Assembly (NCBI RefSeq): GCF_000719975.1
Contig: NZ_JOIJ01000001.1
Coordinates: 1 to 64,000, forward strand
Source of the DNA: Prauserella rugosa
GTDB taxonomy: Bacteria; Actinomycetota; Actinomycetes; Mycobacteriales; Pseudonocardiaceae
Reading direction: 5' to 3'
DNA: 64,000 nt
Shown here one piece after another: positions 58,378 through 64,000 of the stretch (its first letter is position 1; every line of letters begins with the position of its first letter). The notes under the pieces are model-generated. The model did not search any database, was not told where the DNA came from, and worked only from the letters and a program-made list of their open reading frames with translations. Both the position numbers and the translations under genes were made by a program.

Positions 58378-59559
58378 CTACGCCGACTTGCGCGTGGACT
58401 TCGCCGAACCGCTCCGCGACGTGCCCGACGTCGAACCACTCGACTTCGACGAGCTTCCCGACTTCGCCCCGTCCGACTTCGTACCGCCGGATTTGCTGCG
58501 ACTCGAGGACGACCCCGACATCGAACCACTGGACTTGGCCTTCGACGTCGAGCTCCCCGACTTCGACGACTTCGTGGTCTTCGTGGATTTGCCGGCCGTC
58601 GACTTCGTTCCCGTCGGCTTCGTTCCCGTCGACTTCGACGCGGTCGACTTCGGCGTCGAGCGGCTGGAGGAACCACCCTTCGAGGAACCGTTCTCGGACG
58701 AGTCCGACTCCTCGTCGGTGTCGCCGGAGCTTCGGGACGTCTTCCGTGAGCCGTCCGAGTCTTCGTCGCCGCCCGCTCCGCGCGCCTCCTTCGCTGCCGA
58801 CACACTGGCCTGCAACGCCGACATCAGGTCGGTGACCTCGGTTTCGGCCTTGGCCGCAGGCGCCGGGGTGGTGTCCTTGCCCTCGACCTTCGACTCGATG
58901 AGCTGCAGCAGAGCTTCGCGGTAGCTGTCCTGGTACTTCTCCGGCTCGAAGACACTGTCGGAGAGGGAGTCGATGAGCGAGGCCGCCATCGACATCTCCT
59001 GCGAGCGCACGTCCGGCTGGTCCTCCCTGAGGAACGGGAAGTCGGCTTCTCGCACCTCGTCGGGCCAGAGCATGGTCGTGAGCACCATGACGTCGGAGAC
59101 CACCCGCAGCACGGCGAGCGATTCCCGCTGCCGGATGGCGACCTTCGTGATCGCGACCTGTCCTGATTTGTGGAGGGCGTCCCGCAGCAGTACGTACGGC
59201 TTGACGGCGGCCTTCTGCGGTTCGAGGTAGTAGCTCTTGTCGTAGTAGATCGGATCGATGGCCTCGAGCGGGACGAACTCCTGCACGTCGATCGATCGCG
59301 AGGTCGAGATGGGCAGCTCGGACAGTTCCTTGTCGGTCAGCACGACCATGCCGCCGTCCGAAAGCTCGTAGCCCTTCGCGATGTCGGCGTACGGCACTTC
59401 CTCGCCGTCCACCGTGCACACCCGCTTGTACTGAATACGTCCGCCGTCGGCCTCGTGCACCTGCCGCAGCGTGACGTTCTTGCTCTCGGTCGCTGCGTAC
59501 AGATGGATCGGAATCGTCACGAGTCCGAAGGACACCGCACCCTTCCACATGACGCGCAT
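58378..59559 (-). CDS. ku: Ku protein (non-homologous end joining) with long Ser/Lys tail
   Basis: 393 residues; most bacterial Ku are 260-310. Core ~1-255: MWKGAVSFGLVTIPIHLYAATE, VDGEEVPYADIAKGYEL, PIYYDKSYYLEP, VLLRDALHKSGQVAITKVAIRQRE (as HKSGQVAITKVA), then SYREALLQLIESK. The tail (~285-393) is a Ser/Lys/Thr/Gly repeat region (KSTGTKPTGTKSTAGKSTK and so on), resembling extended DNA-binding tails of some actinobacterial Ku. Ku binds broken ends and recruits LigD, which is not in the window. ATG at 59559. Confidence 0.95.
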   Translation of the reverse strand: MRVMWKGAVSFGLVTIPIHLYAATESKNVTLRQVHEADGGRIQYKRVCTVDGEEVPYADIAKGYELSDGGMVVLTDKELSELPISTSRSIDVQEFVPLEAIDPIYYDKSYYLEPQKAAVKPYVLLRDALHKSGQVAITKVAIRQRESLAVLRVVSDVMVLTTMLWPDEVREADFPFLREDQPDVRSQEMSMAASLIDSLSDSVFEPEKYQDSYREALLQLIESKVEGKDTTPAPAAKAETEVTDLMSALQASVSAAKEARGAGGDEDSDGSRKTSRSSGDTDEESDSSENGSSKGGSSSRSTPKSTASKSTGTKPTGTKSTAGKSTKTTKSSKSGSSTSKAKSSGSMSGSSSSRSKSGGTKSDGAKSGSSSKSSGSTSGTSRSGSAKSTRKSA

Positions 59560-59599
59560 ACCGGGAACGGTACGCGTTTTCGCAGTTCATCGACACCGA

Positions 59600-60355
59600 T
59601 CACCGCCCGACTCGGCGATCGAGCGCTTCGTCACGCACCTGTTGCGCCTGCGCGTCGAGGTGCTCGACCTGCTCGGCGAGGTCGGGATGCGACACACGCA
59701 GATGGGGTGCCGCGGCCACCAAGGGAGGCAGCAGATCGGCGGCGTCGGCACCGCCCAGCCGGTGGTAGACGACATCGATGTGGTGCCGTGCCGCTTCGTC
59801 GACATCTGCCCCGCGCTCGGCACCGCCGTCGGGGTGTACGCCGTCGGCGGAGGCGATGTCGTCGATGCCGTGTCCGCCTGCGGCACTGACCATCGCGGCG
59901 AGTTTGCGCACCAGCTCGGAGTTGGCCTGCGCCCAGTGCCGCACGGCCCGTTCGGCGGCGCGCCGGTCACGTTCGGCCTGCACGCGTCCGTCGGCCGTCG
60001 TGCCTCCCTCACCCTCGGCCTTCCGCAGCCTCAGATACCTCCTTTCCGCCGCCTGACGGCTCGCGACCCCGAGGACCGGTGCGAGTTCGCCCCAGCTCAC
60101 GCCTCGGCGCCGGGCCGCCGCGATGAGCTCCGGTTCCCATGCGGCGAGTTCCTCCCGTACCGCCCGCAGGGACTCGAGCGCGCCGAGGAGTTCGCCGACG
60201 TCGACCCGATCCGCACCGTCGGCGCCGGCGTCGCTACCGCGACCACCGGCATTGCCGTCACCGTCACCATCGCCAACGTCATCGCGGGCAGCCGCGTCAT
60301 GCGCGGTGCCCACCACCCGCTCGACCGTCTTCCGGATGCCCTCGTACCTGTCCAC
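59600..60355 (-). CDS. HSP18-type transcriptional regulator
   Basis: 251 residues. Central HTH-like ELIAAARRRGVSWGELAPVLGVASRQAAERRYLRLR (~100-135) is the signature of proteins annotated as HSP18 transcriptional regulator. N-terminal Asp/Gly low complexity, C-terminal helical. GTG at 60355 is the first plausible start. No Hsp18/Hsp20 gene lies next to it. Confidence 0.78.
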   Translation of the reverse strand: MDRYEGIRKTVERVVGTAHDAAARDDVGDGDGDGNAGGRGSDAGADGADRVDVGELLGALESLRAVREELAAWEPELIAAARRRGVSWGELAPVLGVASRQAAERRYLRLRKAEGEGGTTADGRVQAERDRRAAERAVRHWAQANSELVRKLAAMVSAAGGHGIDDIASADGVHPDGGAERGADVDEAARHHIDVVYHRLGGADAADLLPPLVAAAPHLRVSHPDLAEQVEHLDAQAQQVRDEALDRRVGR

Positions 60356-60420
60356 GCCGTCAACGTAACGACGACACAGCACCCTTGTCAACGGAACGAC
60401 GACGGAGTAGAAAGGAGCAC

Positions 60421-60564
60421 ATGCCACCCGGCGTCCACGGACGCCACGCTGTTTCACACGCCTTCACGCCACCTGCTTCGGGGTTGACGACCACGGACCG
60501 GGCGGCAGTAATGTTTCTCTTAACGGTATTCAGCTTCCACAGTGTGAAATCACATCGACCGTGA
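60421..60564 (+). CDS. 47-residue ORF with strong ribosome site
   Basis: ATG at 60421 after AAAGGAG, 7 nt spacing. Encodes a 47-residue His/Pro/Thr-rich peptide ending in a hydrophobic stretch VMFLLTVFSFHSVKSHRP. Not recognised. Divergent from the HSP18-type regulator, where other genomes may have the heat-shock gene; no Hsp20 similarity is seen. It may be a genuine short peptide or chance. Confidence 0.35.
   Translation: MPPGVHGRHAVSHAFTPPASGLTTTDRAAVMFLLTVFSFHSVKSHRP
60535..60549. promoter_or_regulatory. Candidate operator upstream of glcD
   Basis: TTCCACAGTGTGAAA is a near-perfect inverted repeat (one mismatch) 38-52 nt before glcD. GntR/FadR-type regulators control glycolate operons and bind sites of this size; no regulator gene is present in the window. 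Confidence 0.4.
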
Positions 60565-60586
60565 CGATCGTGGAAGGGGAGCGACG

Positions 60587-62038
60587 ATGCTCGACCCCGC
60601 AGCGCAGGATGCGCTCGTCAGCGCCGTCGGAGCGGAGAACGTCGTCTCCGATCCGGTGCAGCTGCGCAGTTACGAGTGCGACGGATTGACCGGGTTTCGC
60701 CAGACACCCTCGTTGGTCGTGCTCCCGTGCGACACCGCAGGCGTGGCTGCTGCGGTGCGCGCCTGCCACGAGCACGGGGTGCCGTTCGTCGCACGCGGTG
60801 CGGGCACGGGCCTGTCCGGAGGCGCGATGCCGGTCGCCGAGGGGGTCGTCATCTCCCTGCAGCGCATGCGCAGCGTCCTGGAGATCGACCCGCTGGACCA
60901 CCGCGCGGTGCTCCAGCCGGGCGTGACGAACCTCGACATCACCAAGGCCGCGGCGGTGCACGGGCTGTACTACGCACCGGATCCTTCCAGCCAGCAGGTG
61001 TGCACCATCGGCGGCAACGTCGCCGAGAACTCCGGTGGTGCGCACTGCCTCAAGTACGGCTTCACCACCAACCACGTGCTGTCGATGACGGTGGTGCTGC
61101 CCGACGGAGAGATCGTCACCCTCGGCGAGGACACCGGCGAACAGCTCGGCCCCGACCTGCGGGGGGTGTTCATCGGGTCAGAGGGCACCCTCGGCATCGT
61201 CTGCGACATCACGGTGCGACTGTTGCGCGTCCCCGAGACGGTGCGCACGCTGCTGGCCGACTTCCCTTCCGTCACGGACGCCGGTGAGGTGGTCAGCGAC
61301 CTCGTCGCCGCCGGCATCATCCCTGCCGCCGTCGAGATGATGGACAACCTCGCGATCCAGGCGGCCGAGAAGGCCGTGGCGGCCGGATACACCCTGTCGA
61401 CCCCGGCCGCGCTGGTCGTCGAACTCGACGGACCGGAGGCAGAGTGCGGCGCCCAGTTCGATCGGGTGCGCCAGATCTGCGAACGGCACGGCTGCACCCG
61501 ACTCCACATCGCGGAGACGGCCGAGGAGCGAGCCAAGATCTGGAAGGGCCGCAAGGCCGCTTTCGCAGCCGTTGGCCGCATCAGCCCGGACTACATCGTG
61601 CAGGACGGGGTCGTCCCGCGGACACGTCTCGCCGAGGTACTGGGCCGGATCGAGGGCATGGGCAGAGACGCGGGGCTGCGCGTGGCGAACGTCTTCCACG
61701 CGGGCGACGGAAACCTGCACCCGCTGGTGCTGTTCAACGAGGACGCGGGCGAGCTCGAACGAGCCGAGCAGCTGTCCACCGACATCGCGGAGCTGTGTGT
61801 CGAGCTGGGTGGTTCGCTGTCCGGAGAGCACGGCATCGGAACCGACAAGGCCTGCTCGATGCCGCGCATGTTCGGCGAGGACGACCTGGCGACCATGGAC
61901 CGGGTCCGCTCCGCGTTCGACCCGTATCGGCTCTGCAATCCGGGCAAGCTTCTACCGACCCCACGGTTGTGCGGCGAACAGCCGGGCCGGTATCGACCGC
62001 ATCCACTCGAAGAGGCCGGGGTGATCGAACGCCTATGA
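60587..62038 (+). CDS. glcD: Glycolate oxidase FAD subunit GlcD
   Basis: 483 residues, FAD-linked oxidase. FVARGAGTGLSGGAMPVAEGVVISL (seen as RGAGTGLSGG), YAPDPSSQQVCTIGGNVAENSGGAHC (YAPDPSS, IGGNVAENSGG), GSEGTLGIV and HAGDGNLHPLVLF, then GEHGIGTDK are the GlcD motifs. Oxidises glycolate to glyoxylate (D-lactate dehydrogenases are close). ATG at 60587 follows GAAGGGGAG. First gene of glcDEF with 4-base overlaps. Confidence 0.93.
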   Translation: MLDPAAQDALVSAVGAENVVSDPVQLRSYECDGLTGFRQTPSLVVLPCDTAGVAAAVRACHEHGVPFVARGAGTGLSGGAMPVAEGVVISLQRMRSVLEIDPLDHRAVLQPGVTNLDITKAAAVHGLYYAPDPSSQQVCTIGGNVAENSGGAHCLKYGFTTNHVLSMTVVLPDGEIVTLGEDTGEQLGPDLRGVFIGSEGTLGIVCDITVRLLRVPETVRTLLADFPSVTDAGEVVSDLVAAGIIPAAVEMMDNLAIQAAEKAVAAGYTLSTPAALVVELDGPEAECGAQFDRVRQICERHGCTRLHIAETAEERAKIWKGRKAAFAAVGRISPDYIVQDGVVPRTRLAEVLGRIEGMGRDAGLRVANVFHAGDGNLHPLVLFNEDAGELERAEQLSTDIAELCVELGGSLSGEHGIGTDKACSMPRMFGEDDLATMDRVRSAFDPYRLCNPGKLLPTPRLCGEQPGRYRPHPLEEAGVIERL

Positions 62039-63228
62039 CGACCACATCGTTGTCGCCGACCGACCTTCACTCGGCGTGCGAAGCCATGGCCGAAACCCAC
62101 GGCACGGTACGGATCAGCGGCGCGGACAGCGCACACGGCTGGGCTGGGGCGCCCCGTCCCACCGACACCGTGGTCGGCACGACCGCGCTGACGGGGGTTC
62201 TCGCCTACAACCCGGCAGACATGACGATCGCCGTCCGCGCGGGAACGCGGATGGCCGATCTCCAAGCGGAGGTCGCCCAGCACGGTCAACGCATCGCGTT
62301 CGACGCCGCACGCGTGCGGCGCGGTGCCACGGTCGGAGGGCTCGTCGCCACGGCCGACTCCGGACCGCTCGCGCTCGGTTTCGGCTCCCTACGCGATCTC
62401 GTGATCGGCGCGACGGTCGTCCTGCCCGACGCGACGGTCGCCCGCACGGGCGGTCACGTCATCAAGAACGTGGCCGGCTACGACCTGGCCAAACTCCTCC
62501 ACGGCTCGTACGGCGCGTTCGGACTCCTCGCGGAGGTCGTGCTCCGTCTGCACCCCGTTCCGCCTGCGGAACGCACCGTGCGGCTCACCTGCACGCTCGA
62601 GGAGGGGACACAGCACGCGCGGACTCTCATGGCCTCGGCGCTGGAGCCGGTGAGCCTGGAGTGGGCGGACGGAGCCCTGCTCGCACGGATCGAGGGAACG
62701 GACGCGGGCACGAGTGCACGGGCGGCCGAGCTGGCCGACCTGATCGGCGGCACCGTCCTATCCGAGGACGAAGCCGCGACCGAGTGGGAACGTCACGCCG
62801 AGCTCGTCGACCGGGCCGACGTGCGCATCGGCTGCCGGCCGAGCCGCCTGCCGACGGTCCTCGACGCCTGCGACTCCGCGGTGGTCGCCGGCCTGGCGAC
62901 GGGCGTGGCGACGGCCGCCGTGCCCGCTTCCCGCATCGACGAGGTGCACGACGTCGTCACGGCAGCGGGCGGAACCTCCGTGACGCGCACCCGGCAGGAG
63001 CAGCGACGGGCGTGGGGCAGGCACCCGTCAGCGTTGAGCGTCGTCCGAGCGCTCAAACACGAACTCGACCCGGCCCGACGCCTGTGCGACGGCCGATTCG
63101 AGACATGGTTCGAGCCCTCGGCGCCAACCGCACCCACAACCACCGCATCCACAACGGGCGCGCCCGCCGCGGTCTCCGCCCACGACACCGCCACGACCGA
63201 CCGAACGACCCAGGAGGAGCACTCGTGA
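62035..63228 (+). CDS. glcE: Glycolate oxidase FAD-binding subunit GlcE
   Basis: 397 residues. VLAYNPADMTIAVRAGTRMADLQ, GATVGGLVATADSGP and GGHVIKNVAGYDLAKLLHGSYGAFGLLAEVV (as KNVAGYDLAKLLHGSYG) are typical. The last ~35 residues are Thr/Ala-rich. ATG at 62035 overlaps the glcD stop (ATGA). Works with GlcD and GlcF in the membrane-linked complex. Confidence 0.92.
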   Translation: MTTTSLSPTDLHSACEAMAETHGTVRISGADSAHGWAGAPRPTDTVVGTTALTGVLAYNPADMTIAVRAGTRMADLQAEVAQHGQRIAFDAARVRRGATVGGLVATADSGPLALGFGSLRDLVIGATVVLPDATVARTGGHVIKNVAGYDLAKLLHGSYGAFGLLAEVVLRLHPVPPAERTVRLTCTLEEGTQHARTLMASALEPVSLEWADGALLARIEGTDAGTSARAAELADLIGGTVLSEDEAATEWERHAELVDRADVRIGCRPSRLPTVLDACDSAVVAGLATGVATAAVPASRIDEVHDVVTAAGGTSVTRTRQEQRRAWGRHPSALSVVRALKHELDPARRLCDGRFETWFEPSAPTAPTTTASTTGAPAAVSAHDTATTDRTTQEEHS

Positions 63229-64000
63229 CGGAATCGAGTTTCGACGCTACGCACCCGCCGTCGCGCGAGCTGCTCAACGAATGCGTCCACTGTGGATTCT
63301 GCTTGCCGACCTGCCCCACGTATCAACTGTGGGGCGAGGAAATGGACTCCCCGCGCGGGCGCATCTACCTCATGGATCTCGCCGAGCGCGGTGAGATCGA
63401 ATTGGAAGGTGCCTTCACCGAACACATCGACGCCTGCCTCGGCTGCATGGCCTGTGTGACCTCGTGCCCCTCGGGTGTCCAGTACGACCGGCTGCTGGAG
63501 GCGACCCGTCCGCAGATCGAGCGGAACGTGCCGAGGCCCCGGTCCGACCGGTGGTTCCGGAACGGAATCTTCGCCCTGTTCCCCTATCGCAGGCGGTTGC
63601 GCGCCGCCGCGGTGGCGGGGGCGCTGTACCAGAAGACCGGCCTGGCGAAGCTCGCCGAGCGCGTGCTACCGCCACGGCTGCGGGCCGCCCAGTCGCTCAT
63701 GCCGGAGGTGCGGCTGTCCTCGGCGTTCGCCTCCCTCCCCCGCAGGGTGCGGCCGGACGGCCCCGTGCGCAGACGTGTCGCCCTGCTGTCCGGATGTGTG
63801 CAGGACGTGTTCTTCCACGAGGTCAACACCGCCACGCAACGGGTACTCGCCGCGGAGGGCTGTGAGGTGCTGACCCCGCGCGACCAGGGATGTTGTGGGG
63901 CGCTCGGCCTGCACGCCGGACGCGAAACACACGCGCGCGAACGCGCCAAACAGACGATCGCGACGTTCGAGAAGCTGCCCGTCGACGACATCGTCGTGAA
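63225..64000 (+). CDS. glcF: Glycolate oxidase iron-sulfur subunit GlcF (3' end beyond window)
   Basis: Partial, first 258 residues. Two 4Fe-4S motifs CVHCGFCLPTCP and CLGCMACVTSCP near the N terminus, then LFPYRRRLRAAAVAG, and the first Cys-rich domain SGCVQDVFFHEVNTATQRVL with QGCCGALGLHAG. Transfers electrons from GlcDE to the quinone pool. GTG at 63225 overlaps the glcE stop (GTGA) with AGGAGGAG upstream. Confidence 0.93.
   Translation, partial: MTESSFDATHPPSRELLNECVHCGFCLPTCPTYQLWGEEMDSPRGRIYLMDLAERGEIELEGAFTEHIDACLGCMACVTSCPSGVQYDRLLEATRPQIERNVPRPRSDRWFRNGIFALFPYRRRLRAAAVAGALYQKTGLAKLAERVLPPRLRAAQSLMPEVRLSSAFASLPRRVRPDGPVRRRVALLSGCVQDVFFHEVNTATQRVLAAEGCEVLTPRDQGCCGALGLHAGRETHARERAKQTIATFEKLPVDDIVV

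Overview
The window looks like chromosomal DNA from a high-GC Gram-positive bacterium of the order Pseudonocardiales (Saccharomonospora/Amycolatopsis/Prauserella type). Evidence: GC-rich third codon positions, many GTG starts, genes chained by 4-base ATGA/GTGA overlaps, a mycothiol gene (mshA), SenX3-RegX3, an HbhA-like protein, a BldN-type sigma factor with a DUF5667 partner, and gene order that follows the Mycobacterium tuberculosis hemD-to-Rv0474 region. No tRNA, rRNA, CRISPR array, prophage or intact insertion sequence was seen.

Layout. 1-5.4 kb: redox-controlled haem operon rex-hemA-hemC-hemD (minus strand) with a near-perfect Rex operator upstream. 5.5-11.1 kb: two small thiol-redox proteins, an acyl-CoA ligase, a BldN-like ECF sigma factor with its DUF5667 (RsbN-like) membrane partner, and a HAD phosphatase. 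11.2-26.5 kb: conserved actinobacterial core on the minus strand: acyltransferase, epimerase, a 33-residue ribosomal-type peptide, HTH protein, proC, thioesterase, TIM-barrel protein, large disordered membrane protein, Ppx/GppA, regX3-senX3, gpmA, ybjN, mshA, alpha/beta hydrolase. 26.7-31.8 kb: TerC under a yybP-ykoY (Mn2+) riboswitch, a Tat/lipoprotein L,D-transpeptidase, an SDR, murB and a DUF2505 protein.

31.8-46.2 kb is an accessory block placed inside the conserved order. It carries a methyltransferase, an ornithine-lipid-type acyltransferase pair (OlsB/OlsA-like), DedA, a mycothiol-dependent isomerase, purU, and a hydroxamate siderophore locus: FecCD/FecCD/FecE importer, MbtH, ornithine N5-monooxygenase and N5-hydroxyornithine formyltransferase, with IdeR/DmdR-type iron boxes. 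Inside that locus sit a LysE-type protein and SugE, the latter preceded by a guanidine-III riboswitch. The same block holds three arrays of a 21-bp minisatellite with core CGTGTTGCG, one of them translated in frame. 46.2-48 kb returns to the conserved order (DUF2516, HbhA, HTH regulator).

48-64 kb is mixed: unknown membrane protein behind a 19-codon leader, VOC and CGNR proteins, a cluster of DnaA boxes, DUF445 protein, DapC, exported Pro/Ala-rich protein, a 72-nt stem-loop before a YczE-like membrane protein, a self-contained HTH/Clp-N pair opposite a PP2C-like phosphatase, DUF998 protein, two small proteins, Ku (NHEJ) with a long basic tail, an HSP18-type regulator, and a glycolate oxidase operon glcDEF cut by the window end.

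Functionally, the best-supported control circuits are Rex on haem synthesis (NADH/NAD+), Mn2+ riboswitch on TerC, guanidine riboswitch on SugE, and iron boxes on siderophore synthesis and uptake. The least explained structure is the 21-bp repeat family and a general tendency to in-frame 15-, 21- and 30-bp tandem repeats in protein linkers.
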